NCBI RefSeq assembly: GCF_030825785.1 | Contig: NZ_JAPJPG010000012.1 | Span: 1-43,694 of the forward strand | Length of the DNA: 43,694 nucleotides | Reading direction: 5' to 3' | Origin: Anaerococcus sp. | GTDB lineage: Bacteria > Bacillota > Clostridia > Tissierellales > Peptoniphilaceae | In this document: positions 6,961-15,200 of the stretch, one piece after another | How positions within the stretch are numbered: position 1 is the stretch's first letter | Layout: the number at the start of each line of letters is the position of its first letter | The notes under the pieces: model-generated | Told to the model about the DNA's origin: nothing | Databases searched by the model: none | Seen by the model: only the letters and a program-made list of their open reading frames with translations | Made by a program: the position numbers and the translations under genes

Positions 6961-8035
6961 AGTTTCTAACCTTAAAGGTCCTTGGGGCGAGTTTGTATAC
7001 TAGGATTTGGCTTATTATTACAAAACAAATTATAAAGATGGAGACACTTATGAGAAAGACTCCGTAAGAAATCTTGCTTGTAACTTGGGGAAGGATAAAA
7101 AACACAGCTGCATAGATTAGATAATCTATTAGGATAACAGCCTTGCCTGTCTTCTGACCTTCCTGGTTGAAGGGTTTTAGAAGATAGTATTCCATAAGGG
7201 GAAGACTTACGAAAAACAAGGTCAGAAGAGCGATATATAGAAGGCTTAAAGCTTTTTGCCTAAGACTAAGAGTTCCATCAAAACTTGCAAGTATTATATA
7301 GCTAACTCCCAGAGCTAGGCTTGGGAGGGTCATGATTTTAAGAAGGGACTTAAATCTTTCCTTGTACATGGCAAGGACATTTTTACCTTCTCTATAGAAG
7401 CCGTAGGGCATAAGGCCCTTATCACAATTAAGATACATGCTTCTTAGGATATTATCTTGTTTTAGGAGTATATACATAGCTAGTGGGATGAGGAAGGTAG
7501 AAATATCATCCATATTTCCGTATAAATCGAAGCCCTTTACATACATATAGGCTGAAATAACCAGGCTTATTAGCAAAAGAATCGTACTTTTAATAAGAAT
7601 CGGCTTTCTAATAATTCTCCTGTGTCTTAGGAAAAATACTTGGTTGAGATAGGCGAAGCTTTCTCCTTTTACTTTTCTCTTTCCTATATCTTTTTCCTTA
7701 ATTTTTAGGGAATTTTCTTGATAGTCCGCCACCTCATCTAGGGCTATTTGATATTTTCTTGCTGCTTTTTCTATGATTTTCCCGTAAGAATTGAAACTTT
7801 TCATATAATTGTAGGCTGGTATAAAGGCTATCACAGATAGGGTGAGGAAGCCAAAGGAAGTTAGCCTACTAGGAATCTTAAAATAGCTTACACAGACATA
7901 CAAGATAAGGCTTAGGATAAGGCCTATAGCTACTTGGATAAAGCCATTATCTAGGATTGACTTTTCCTTATCCTTAAGATAACTTAGCCAAAATATCGAT
8001 GCGGCAAGCTCTGTCATAAGTATGGCAAGAGACAT
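6959..8035 (-). CDS. ABC transporter permease, C-terminal part (frameshifted gene)
   Basis: 358 aa with about eight membrane segments, beginning inside a hydrophobic helix (MSLAILMTELAASIFWLSYL) with no ribosome binding site. It overlaps the end of the N-terminal part (7974-8594) in another frame. Upstream in this frame there is a stop about 20 codons before the methionine. The two pieces together would give one exporter permease of roughly 540 aa. A cytoplasmic stretch (about 85-130) is rich in Lys and Glu. A single-base indel near 8035-8060 is the likely cause. Substrate unknown. Confidence 0.7.
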   Translation of the reverse strand: MSLAILMTELAASIFWLSYLKDKEKSILDNGFIQVAIGLILSLILYVCVSYFKIPSRLTSFGFLTLSVIAFIPAYNYMKSFNSYGKIIEKAARKYQIALDEVADYQENSLKIKEKDIGKRKVKGESFAYLNQVFFLRHRRIIRKPILIKSTILLLISLVISAYMYVKGFDLYGNMDDISTFLIPLAMYILLKQDNILRSMYLNCDKGLMPYGFYREGKNVLAMYKERFKSLLKIMTLPSLALGVSYIILASFDGTLSLRQKALSLLYIALLTLFFVSLPLMEYYLLKPFNQEGQKTGKAVILIDYLIYAAVFFILPQVTSKISYGVFLISVSIFIICFVIISQILVYKLAPRTFKVRN

Positions 8036-8594
8036 GGCGAGTGTATGTATCTATGATAGACACATCAGCCAAAAACTTAAAGGCAAATACAAAGACCAAG
8101 CTTCTTCCTACAAATCTTAAAATAGGTATGTAATAGAGATGGGCCTTGGCGATTTCCTTGGCGTCAAAGGCAAAATTTGTAAATAGCTCATAGATGGAAT
8201 TCCCATTATCCACTATCATATTTCTAAAAATAGCAAAGGATAGGTAGATAAAACAAGGAACTAATAAGGATGCTGTATACTGATTCAAGCTCAAGGCGCC
8301 GATTTTACCAGCTAATAATTCTTCAGCATTAAATACTTTCCCAAAGAGTTTATTTGCATAGATCATCCAAAGGAAAGTGATGGCAAAGACCATGGCGGAT
8401 TTGATTATTTGCCAGATTAGGGCGAAGACAGGATAGAAGAAAAAAACTATCTCTTTTAATTCGAAAAATCTATACTTATCGCCTAAAAATTTCCCCAAAA
8501 GAGGGATTTTCCTAAAAAAGTAAACTATCCCGTTGACGGTTTTAGCTAGACTTATTTTTTGTATGATAGAAAAAGTTCTAAGACTCTTGTTCAT
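7974..8594 (-). CDS. ABC transporter permease, N-terminal part (frameshifted gene)
   Basis: 206 aa. It begins with a basic cytoplasmic stretch and has four membrane segments (about 50-80, 100-125, 155-185). The last 25 residues (TYTRHVSCHTYDRACRID...) are hydrophilic and unlike a membrane protein, because the frame has slipped. The natural continuation is in the frame of the 6959-8035 gene. The start overlaps the ATPase gene upstream by 17 nt, so the pair formed one exporter operon. Without repair the transporter is probably non-functional, unless the two pieces assemble. Confidence 0.7.
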   Translation of the reverse strand: MNKSLRTFSIIQKISLAKTVNGIVYFFRKIPLLGKFLGDKYRFFELKEIVFFFYPVFALIWQIIKSAMVFAITFLWMIYANKLFGKVFNAEELLAGKIGALSLNQYTASLLVPCFIYLSFAIFRNMIVDNGNSIYELFTNFAFDAKEIAKAHLYYIPILRFVGRSLVFVFAFKFLADVSIIDTYTRHVSCHTYDRACRIDILAKLS

Positions 8595-9339
8595 GGCCTT
8601 CTCCTAAGTTTTCTTCGATAGCTCTTATGTCCTTATCTAAAGCCTTGCCTGACAAGAGATCTATAATAGTATCTTCAAAATCCGGATCATCTTTGATTAG
8701 GCTGTCAACAGGATTTAGGCTCTCGTTGTGAAGAAGGACGATTTTGTCACATATATCCTTGGCAAGTTGAAGGATATGGGTTGAAAATATTATAATATGG
8801 TCCTTATGTATATCTCTAATTATTCTTTTCATCTGAAGTTGGATTACGACATCGAGACTTGTGAGAGGCTCATCCATGAGTATTACTTTTGGCTTTAGGA
8901 TGAGAAACATTAGCATCTGTAGCTTGTTTTTCATCCCTGTAGAGTAATCCTGGATTAGCCTATTTGAATCATCCTCTTCGAGCTCGACAATTTCTAGATA
9001 TTCGTCAATATTTTTAAGATCTTTGATATTTTCACGATTTGCTTCTATAAAAAAGCTAATAAACTCTCTTCCTGTAAGAAACTTGGGAAGTTCTGGCTCG
9101 CTTACCATGAAAAACACATCTTTAAAGTCGATAGGATTTCTATTCCCACCTTCTTCCAAGAAAATCTCTCCCGAATCTTTATCTAAAGACTCGTTTATTA
9201 GCTTAAATAGGGTCGTCTTACCAGCTCCGTTTCTTCCCAAGAGGGCATAGACTTCGCCTTGATCGAAAGTGTAGAATACATCTTTTAGGACTTCTTTTTT
9301 AGCAAAACTCTTACTTAGACCATTTATAATTAACTTCAT
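8578..9339 (-). CDS. ABC transporter ATP-binding protein
   Basis: 253 aa. Walker A GRNGAGKT (35-42), signature DYSTGMKNKLQ, Walker B VILMDEPLTSLD and the switch His in FSTHIL are all intact. An AGGAGG ribosome binding site precedes the ATG. The permease gene follows and overlaps. It resembles the EcsA/SkfE/YtrB type of exporter ATPase used for peptides, antibiotics or membrane stress. The substrate is not visible. An acidic C-terminal extension (EENLGEGHEQES) is unremarkable. Confidence 0.88.
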   Translation of the reverse strand: MKLIINGLSKSFAKKEVLKDVFYTFDQGEVYALLGRNGAGKTTLFKLINESLDKDSGEIFLEEGGNRNPIDFKDVFFMVSEPELPKFLTGREFISFFIEANRENIKDLKNIDEYLEIVELEEDDSNRLIQDYSTGMKNKLQMLMFLILKPKVILMDEPLTSLDVVIQLQMKRIIRDIHKDHIIIFSTHILQLAKDICDKIVLLHNESLNPVDSLIKDDPDFEDTIIDLLSGKALDKDIRAIEENLGEGHEQES

Positions 9340-9400
9340 AATCGCCTCCTTTTCTCAATTATAACAGAAAGATGGGGAGAGCAAAAGTTTATAAAAATAT

Positions 9401-9429
9401 TTGCAGAATATTACTAGAGGTGGTATTAT
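9401..9429 (+). promoter_or_regulatory. promoter of the ytrA-type operon
   Basis: TTGCAG (9401-9406), a 17-nt spacer and TATTAT (9424-9429). The -10 box lies inside the left arm of the palindrome at 9423-9456. Confidence 0.65.
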
Positions 9430-9456
9430 TGTACTAAGATAATAATACAATAATAC
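9423..9456. promoter_or_regulatory. palindromic operator, probable GntR/YtrA binding site
   Basis: Perfect 11-bp arms GTATTATTGTA (9423-9433) and TACAATAATAC (9446-9456) with a 12-nt centre. The element covers the -10 box and lies 14 nt before the GntR gene. YtrA-type regulators repress their own ABC operon through such sites, so autoregulation is likely. Confidence 0.75.
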
Positions 9457-9470
9457 AAAAAGGAGCTAAG

Positions 9471-9842
9471 ATGGAATTTGATAACAATAGACCCCTTTAC
9501 CTCCAATTACTCGAGGATTTCAAAATCAAGATATCTGTAGGAGATTGGAAGCGAGGAGAGAAGATCCTTCCAGTAAGGGATTTGGCTAAAATTTACGAGG
9601 TAAATCCCAATACGGTCCAAAGGGCCCTTCAGGAGCTAGAGCGAGAGGGTTTTTGCCTAAGCAAGAGGACCGCTGGAAGATTTGTGACAGAAGATAAATC
9701 ATCTATTGATAAGTTATCCAACAAGGCCTTTTACCAACTGGCTGATGACTTTATTACAGGTTCAATTAATCTTAATTTGGGAAAGGATGAGTCAATAGGA
9801 TTACTTAAGAAATATTGGGAGGAAGATTATGATAGAAATTAA
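9471..9842 (+). CDS. GntR family regulator, YtrA subfamily
   Basis: 123 aa. The N-terminal winged helix (about 8-72) has the GntR signature GEKILPVRDLAKIYEVNPNT and VQRALQELEREGF. The C-terminal part is a short dimerisation tail of about 45 residues, as in the YtrA subfamily, rather than a full effector domain. It overlaps the following ATPase gene by 14 nt. YtrA-type repressors typically control an adjacent ABC exporter induced by cell-wall-active antibiotics. Here the palindrome just upstream is the natural operator. Confidence 0.9.
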   Translation: MEFDNNRPLYLQLLEDFKIKISVGDWKRGEKILPVRDLAKIYEVNPNTVQRALQELEREGFCLSKRTAGRFVTEDKSSIDKLSNKAFYQLADDFITGSINLNLGKDESIGLLKKYWEEDYDRN

Positions 9843-10512
9843 GGACTTAACTATGGTTTATGGAGGACGCGCAGTCCTAGACCATGTGAATTTGAATATA
9901 GAGAAAGGGCAAATCGTAGGCCTTCTCGGCGAGAATGGTTCAGGAAAGACCAGCCTACTTAGGATACTTTCAGGTCTTGAGAGAAATTATATGGGTGAAG
10001 TTAAGATTAATGGAAAAAATCCAGGAGATGCGACAAACGCATACGTCTCCTACCAGCCAGACCACTTGCCAGTTGACCCATCCCTAAAGATTTATAAGCT
10101 TGGAAAGCTTTATGGGAATTTCTTTGCTGACTTTAAAGAGGAAAAATTCATGAATTTAATTGAAGGTTTCGGCATTGATAAAAATCTAAAAATCAAGGAA
10201 TGCTCCAAGGGAATGAAGGAGAAGATTCAAATCGCCCTAAGTCTTTCAAGGAAAAGTAAAGTCTATCTTTTGGATGAGCCAATGAGTGGGATTGACCCAA
10301 AGTCTAGGAAGGTCATCCTTCAAACTATAATTGATAATTTCGATTATGAAGGAATCTTATTAATCTCTACCCACCTTATAGGGGAAATAGAAAAAGTCCT
10401 CGATAGGGCAATCTTTATTGATCAAGCGAAAATAATAGTAAATGAAAAAGTAGACGATATCAGACAGAATAAAAATATGGGTGTCGAAGAATACTTTACG
10501 GAGGTAATCTAG
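9829..10512 (+). CDS. ABC transporter ATP-binding protein (YtrB-like)
   Basis: 227 aa with Walker A GENGSGKT (about 34-41), Walker B VYLLDEPMSGID and the switch His in ISTHLI. The signature is CSKGMKEKIQIA, a variant with K instead of the second G of LSGGQ, as is common in this exporter group. It overlaps the GntR gene and abuts the permease gene, so the three form one operon. It probably exports or senses a cell-envelope stressor. Confidence 0.9.
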   Translation: MIEIKDLTMVYGGRAVLDHVNLNIEKGQIVGLLGENGSGKTSLLRILSGLERNYMGEVKINGKNPGDATNAYVSYQPDHLPVDPSLKIYKLGKLYGNFFADFKEEKFMNLIEGFGIDKNLKIKECSKGMKEKIQIALSLSRKSKVYLLDEPMSGIDPKSRKVILQTIIDNFDYEGILLISTHLIGEIEKVLDRAIFIDQAKIIVNEKVDDIRQNKNMGVEEYFTEVI

Positions 10513-11277
10513 ATGAAAAACTTACTCAAACAGATAATGAAAGAAGACTTTTTTGCAATCCTTCCTTGGTTATTTATTCCCCTCATAGGAGTTTTTGCAG
10601 GATTTTCCCTAAGCCATTTTACAAGGCTTGGAGGCTTCGATATAATCGCAGTTATAGCTACAATCATTCTAATGGCAGGCCCCCTTATAGCCCTTGTCAT
10701 TCTCGTAGGAAATGATCACAATAGATTTTATGGAAAATATGCAGCCCTTTACTCAAGCTATCCTATAAGTTCTAATAAAATCACCCTAACGAGACTTATA
10801 AACTATATAATCCTAGGGATCTTTACTAGCCTAAGCTATCTTTTTAACATCTCCTTGGCTCTTCCATCAGATTTTGATTTAGTAGATTTCTTTAGGAAAT
10901 TTGGAAGGCTTTTGGGAGAGCTTAGCCCAGGCCAATATCTAGATATATTAAAAGTATTGCTAGCTTTCCTTGGCTTTGGACTAATACTTTGCCTAACCCT
11001 TATGGCAGCTAATAGTATTGGTAATTCTTATAGTTTCAAAAAGCTAGGTAAGCTCGGACCGGTTTTTGTAGGCGTCATCCTTTTTGCTATAGAAAGTTTT
11101 ATTCAAGTAAGATTGCTTGCTCGCTTCGCAGTAGATAGGACTATAGTAGCAAATCCTAATATGACTATAAACTTCGTAGATACAAATTATATATTTGAAG
11201 GAGTATTTATCATAGAGCTTGTAGTGATCTATCTTGCCACAAATTACTTCCACAAGAAAAAGCTTTCTGTAGAATAA
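10513..11277 (+). CDS. ABC transporter permease
   Basis: 254 aa with six hydrophobic segments (about 15-35, 45-65, 95-115, 150-175, 185-205 and 228-246), typical of ABC-2 type exporters partnered with YtrB-like ATPases. The ATG directly follows the stop of the ATPase gene. It ends at a terminator. Substrate unknown. Confidence 0.82.
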   Translation: MKNLLKQIMKEDFFAILPWLFIPLIGVFAGFSLSHFTRLGGFDIIAVIATIILMAGPLIALVILVGNDHNRFYGKYAALYSSYPISSNKITLTRLINYIILGIFTSLSYLFNISLALPSDFDLVDFFRKFGRLLGELSPGQYLDILKVLLAFLGFGLILCLTLMAANSIGNSYSFKKLGKLGPVFVGVILFAIESFIQVRLLARFAVDRTIVANPNMTINFVDTNYIFEGVFIIELVVIYLATNYFHKKKLSVE

Positions 11278-11292
11278 TTATAAAAATATTAT

Positions 11293-11352
11293 AAGGTCTC
11301 TTACAAAATTCTAATCGTTTGATTATTATTTTTGTAGGAGGCTTTTATTTTT
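11293..11352 (+). terminator. terminator after the ytr-like operon
   Basis: TACAAAA (11302-11308) pairs with TTTTGTA (11330-11336), flanked by CTC/GAG pairing and AAG/CTT. A T-rich tail follows (TTTTATTTTT). Confidence 0.65.
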
Positions 11353-11441
11353 AGTTGAGTAATATTGAGACTAACAAGCTTTAAAAATAGCTAAAAGAAA
11401 GTAAAATTATCCTTAAGATTACTTATTTTTAAGGAGATAAA

Positions 11442-12335
11442 ATGAAGGAATTATTATTTGTATATAATCCTAACTCAGGTCAGCAATCCATAAGTGATTA
11501 CATAAGCTGGATAGTGGATTATTTTAGCGAAAATGGATATCTTGTAACAATATATGCCACCCAAGCAAGTGGCGATTGTAGGAAAATTGTAGGAGAAATC
11601 GGCCACAAGTTTGAAAGGATTGTAGTATCCGGTGGAGATGGAACCCTTGATGAAGCCATATCTGGTGCGGTTAAGGCAGGAATTAGCCCTAGATTTGCTT
11701 ATATACCAACAGGCTCTACCAATGATTTTGCCAAGTCTCTTAATATTCCTTTGGACGTAAAGGAAGCAAGTAAACTTGCAATTAGCGATAAAATAAAGGC
11801 GATAGATGTAGGACAAATTGATGATAAGTACTTTGTTTATGTAGCAGCTTTTGGGACTCTATCTGATATTTCCTTCAATACAGATCAAGACCTTAAAAAT
11901 ATCTTCGGTAGGAGTGCCTATGTCTTCGAAGGACTAAAAAAGGCACTCCCATTTCAAACTATGGAAGCTAACAGAGTCAAAGTAGAACTTGATGGAGAAG
12001 AAATAGAGGGAGATTTCGTTCATTTTATGGTAACAAACTCCTACTCTGTAGGTGGTTTTACTAATATTTTGGGAGATAATGTAGGCCTTGATGATGGAAT
12101 ATTTGAGCTTACAATGATCAAGAAGCCAAATAATATTGCAGAGATTAACAAAATCATAAACTCTCTTACTAACAAAAAGGAAAATGAAATGGTGATAATG
12201 CGCCAAGCCAAGTCCTTTAGGGTAGTGACTGATAGAGAAGTATCCTGGTCCTTGGATGGAGAATATGGTGGATCAAGCACCGATGCAAAAATCGAGATTT
12301 TAAATAAGAGAATTATGATAAAAAATGGCTTATAA
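11442..12335 (+). CDS. diacylglycerol/lipid kinase family protein
   Basis: 297 aa. The nucleotide-binding GGDGT motif is at residues 64-68 (VVSGGDGTLDEA), followed by IPTGSTNDFA, both diagnostic of the DagK/YegS/BmrU family. The C-terminal part contains the beta-rich second domain with the typical WSLDGE motif. These cytoplasmic, membrane-associated enzymes phosphorylate diacylglycerol or related lipids; in Gram-positives DgkB recycles DAG from lipoteichoic acid synthesis. Family is certain, exact lipid is not. An AAGGAG ribosome binding site precedes the ATG. It stands alone between two operons. Confidence 0.9.
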   Translation: MKELLFVYNPNSGQQSISDYISWIVDYFSENGYLVTIYATQASGDCRKIVGEIGHKFERIVVSGGDGTLDEAISGAVKAGISPRFAYIPTGSTNDFAKSLNIPLDVKEASKLAISDKIKAIDVGQIDDKYFVYVAAFGTLSDISFNTDQDLKNIFGRSAYVFEGLKKALPFQTMEANRVKVELDGEEIEGDFVHFMVTNSYSVGGFTNILGDNVGLDDGIFELTMIKKPNNIAEINKIINSLTNKKENEMVIMRQAKSFRVVTDREVSWSLDGEYGGSSTDAKIEILNKRIMIKNGL

Positions 12336-12379
12336 GATTGAAAGAGCCAGGTAATTGTGATATACTGTTCAGTCTAGCA

Positions 12380-12408
12380 TTTACTAAAAGAGCCAAATAG
12401 GTTATAAT
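12380..12408 (+). promoter_or_regulatory. promoter of the carD-gpmA run
   Basis: TTTACT (12380-12385), a 17-nt spacer and TATAAT (12403-12408), then an AGGAGG ribosome binding site before the carD ATG. Confidence 0.7.
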
Positions 12409-12433
12409 ATAATAGAGGACCTAGGAGGTAAAA

Positions 12434-12913
12434 ATGTTTAAAATCGGCGATAAGATCGTATACCCAATGCATGGGGCAGGTACCATAGACTCAATTGAGA
12501 AAAAGGAGTTTTTGGGAGAAGTAAAGGATTATTTCATCCTAAAAATGCCAATAGGAGATATGGATATATCAATACCTACAAATAAGATCAATGAGATGAA
12601 CATAAGAGATGTAATCACTAAGGAAGAAGGAGATGAGGTGCTTAAGATCCTCGACGACGACCCTAGTGATATGAGTAATAACTGGACTGTAAGATATAGA
12701 CAAAACCAAGAGATCCTAAAGACCGGAGATGTTTTTGAAATAGCCAAGATGGTGAGAAATCTCGCGATTCTTGACAGTGACAAGGGGCTTTCTACTACAG
12801 AGAAGAAACTTTTAAACAGGTCTAGGAGAATTCTTGCAAGCGAGCTAGTGATGGTAGGTTCTCTAGAGAAAGAAGAAGCGGAAGCGATGATAGATGAGTC
12901 TATAGGACTCTAA
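12434..12913 (+). CDS. CarD family transcriptional regulator
   Basis: 159 aa. The N-terminal Tudor-like RNA-polymerase-interacting domain begins FKIGDKIVYPMHGAGTI, the classic CarD/CdnL start. The C-terminal part (about 65-158) is the helical DNA-binding domain. CarD-family proteins bind the RNA polymerase beta subunit and stabilise the open promoter complex, mainly at rRNA and housekeeping promoters. It is followed after 10 nt by the PIN-TRAM gene, and carD beside a PIN-TRAM gene and ispD is a recurring Firmicute order. Confidence 0.92.
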   Translation: MFKIGDKIVYPMHGAGTIDSIEKKEFLGEVKDYFILKMPIGDMDISIPTNKINEMNIRDVITKEEGDEVLKILDDDPSDMSNNWTVRYRQNQEILKTGDVFEIAKMVRNLAILDSDKGLSTTEKKLLNRSRRILASELVMVGSLEKEEAEAMIDESIGL

Positions 12914-12923
12914 GGAGAAGTAA

Positions 12924-14027
12924 ATGAAAAGAATAATTCGATTAGTGCTTTCAATAATCGGAGCTGTTCTTGGCATTGTGATTTTAAGACTTATAAATGC
13001 CGGCACGGGATTTTTACCGGGCGCCGGCTTTGTAATGATTTTTGCTCACATTGCTGCAGCTTTATTGGGAGCATTAGTTTTTTATATGCTGACAGATAAA
13101 TTTTCAGATAAGTTTTCAGAAGGCTTTAACCTATTTGAAGAAAACTTGAAGAAAGTCCCGGCAAATAAGCTGATTGTTGGAATTGTAGGAGCTATATTAG
13201 GATTTTTGATAGCAGCCTTGGTGACCAAACCCCTAACCGAACTAACTATTCCTTATGTAGGAAACTTAATTTTTGTGCTATTATCTATTTTATTATATAT
13301 AGGTTTAGGATATTTGGGATGGAGAGTTGCATCTAATAATGCTGAGGATATATTGGGAATATTTCAGAAAAAAGAAAATAAGGATACTAAAGATAACAAA
13401 TCCTTTATCTTTGAGAGAAATAAACGTACAGCAAGCCCTAAAATTCTCGATACATCAGTTATAATAGACGGAAGGATCCTAGATATTATAGAAACGGACT
13501 TTCTTGAAGGAGAACTCATAGTAAGTGAGTTTGTCCTAGAAGAGCTCCAACACATAGCCGACTCCCCGGATGATCTTAAAAGAGAGAGGGGAAGAAGGGG
13601 CCTTGATACTATCAATAAAATCAAGGAAAATAATAAGATTAAGCTAAAAGTCGTAAACAAAGACTACAAGGATATAAAAGAAGTAGATTCAAAACTCTTA
13701 AAACTTGCCATGAACTTAAATGGCAAGGTCTTTACCAATGACTACAATCTAAACAAGGTAGCTGATGTACAGGGTATCCCTATTTTAAATATAAATGACT
13801 TGGCAAATGCCCTAAAGCCTGTAGTAATTCCTGGAGAGATTATGAGAATTGATGTAATTAAGGAAGGTAAAGGCAAAAACCAAGGAGTAGGCTACCTAGA
13901 TGATGGAACTATGGTTGTTGTCGAAGACGGAATAAAGTATATCGACCAGACGATCGATGCTACAGTTACATCTGTACTTCAAACATCCGCTGGAAGAATG
14001 ATATTTGTAAGGCATAAGAATGATTGA
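12924..14027 (+). CDS. PIN/TRAM domain membrane protein (YacL-like)
   Basis: 367 aa. Four N-terminal membrane segments (about 5-25, 36-56, 82-102 and 110-132) are followed by a PIN nuclease-like domain from about 173 (KILDTSVIIDGRILDI, with Asp176 as first acidic residue and later ELQHIAD and FTNDYNL). A C-terminal TRAM domain occupies about 308-367. YacL-type proteins are putative membrane-anchored RNases. The active-site acidic residues appear intact. The ribosome binding site is AAGGAG. The stop overlaps ispD by 8 nt, so the genes are coupled. Confidence 0.9.
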   Translation: MKRIIRLVLSIIGAVLGIVILRLINAGTGFLPGAGFVMIFAHIAAALLGALVFYMLTDKFSDKFSEGFNLFEENLKKVPANKLIVGIVGAILGFLIAALVTKPLTELTIPYVGNLIFVLLSILLYIGLGYLGWRVASNNAEDILGIFQKKENKDTKDNKSFIFERNKRTASPKILDTSVIIDGRILDIIETDFLEGELIVSEFVLEELQHIADSPDDLKRERGRRGLDTINKIKENNKIKLKVVNKDYKDIKEVDSKLLKLAMNLNGKVFTNDYNLNKVADVQGIPILNINDLANALKPVVIPGEIMRIDVIKEGKGKNQGVGYLDDGTMVVVEDGIKYIDQTIDATVTSVLQTSAGRMIFVRHKND

Positions 14028-14724
14028 TGGGAAGTTTTTATCTGCAATAATTACAGCAGCAGGCTCAGGACTTAGGATGAGATCAAAGATAAATAAGCCC
14101 TACATAGAAGTAGGAGGAAGAAAAGTCCTAGAAATCACCCTAGATACTGTAAGTAAAATTAAAGAGATAGATGAGATAATACTTGTCATAAGAAAAGATG
14201 ACGAGGATATAATAAAAGATATTTTAGAAAAATATGATGAAAATATAAGATATGTATATGGTAGCACAACCAGGGAACTTTCAACCTTTGAAGGTCTAAA
14301 AGCTCTTGATTCAAAAAGCGAATTGGTCTTAACTCATGATGGGGTAAGACCTTTTGCAAGCGAAGAACTTTTCCTAAAGACTATTAGTGCTCTAAGGAAA
14401 AATAAGGCTGTAATTACTGCTACCAAATCAAAGGATACAGTAAAGATTGTTGATGATGATATGTTCGTAGATTTTACCCCTAACAGGGACTATGTCTACA
14501 ATATCCAAACTCCCCAAGCCTTTGACAAAAAGCTTATATTTGCCATGTATGAGAAATATCTTGCTAGCGAATTTAAGGTAACTGATGACTCCCAACTATT
14601 TGAATTTTTCGATAGGGATGAGAAGGTCAAGGTAGTTCATGGGGAATATTCGAATATTAAGATAACAACCCAAGAAGATATTATTTTTGCAAATGCATAT
14701 CTTCAAATAAAAAAGGACGTATAA
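14020..14724 (+). CDS. ispD: 2-C-methyl-D-erythritol 4-phosphate cytidylyltransferase
   Basis: 234 aa, normal length. The N-terminal CTP-binding loop is ITAAGSGLRMRSKINKPYIE, and the LTHDGVRPF and VYNIQTPQAF motifs of IspD are present. It converts MEP and CTP to CDP-methylerythritol in the non-mevalonate isoprenoid pathway. Its stop overlaps the ispF start (TAATG), so both successive enzymes are co-translated. The product feeds undecaprenyl phosphate and cell-wall synthesis. The middle pathway gene ispE is not in the window. Confidence 0.95.
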   Translation: MIDGKFLSAIITAAGSGLRMRSKINKPYIEVGGRKVLEITLDTVSKIKEIDEIILVIRKDDEDIIKDILEKYDENIRYVYGSTTRELSTFEGLKALDSKSELVLTHDGVRPFASEELFLKTISALRKNKAVITATKSKDTVKIVDDDMFVDFTPNRDYVYNIQTPQAFDKKLIFAMYEKYLASEFKVTDDSQLFEFFDRDEKVKVVHGEYSNIKITTQEDIIFANAYLQIKKDV

Positions 14725-15200
14725 TGAGAATAGGAATTGGATATGATGTTCACAAACTAGTTGAGGGAAGGGACCTATACCTAGGAGGGCTCAAGGTTGA
14801 TTACGAGCTTGGGCTTTTGGGTCATTCTGATGCAGATGTACTAACTCATGCTATAATGGATGCCATTCTAGGAGCTCTTGCTAAGCCTGACATAGGTAAC
14901 TTATTTCCAGATACAGATCCAGCCTATAAGGATATCTACTCCATAGAGCTTTTGGATAAGGTAGTAGCCCTTATGGAAGAAGAAGGATACAGAGTTGGAA
15001 ATCTCGATACAGTAACAATCTGCGAGAGGCCGAAAATTGCCCCGATTAGGGAAGACATCAGAAAGATTTTGGCAAAACATTTAAAAACCGATATAGAAAA
15101 TATTAGCGTCAAGGCTTCAACAAGCGAAAAGCTCGGCTTTACTGGCAGAGGCGAGGGAATTGAAGCGCGCGCAGTAGTTCTTTTAGAAAGAAGGAAATAA
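14724..15200 (+). CDS. ispF: 2-C-methyl-D-erythritol 2,4-cyclodiphosphate synthase
   Basis: 158 aa, normal for IspF. Metal ligands Asp8 and His10 lie in MRIGIGYDVHKL and the third ligand His is in LGHSDADVLTHAIMDA. The C-terminal ISVKASTSEKLGFTGRGEGI is also typical. It forms the cyclodiphosphate of the MEP pathway. It is linked by TAATG overlaps to ispD before it and metK after it. Confidence 0.96.
   Translation: MRIGIGYDVHKLVEGRDLYLGGLKVDYELGLLGHSDADVLTHAIMDAILGALAKPDIGNLFPDTDPAYKDIYSIELLDKVVALMEEEGYRVGNLDTVTICERPKIAPIREDIRKILAKHLKTDIENISVKASTSEKLGFTGRGEGIEARAVVLLERRK

Noticed and set aside
7974..8060. Programmed ribosomal frameshift in the permease
   Set aside because: No slippery heptamer or following hairpin seen; a plain indel is simpler.
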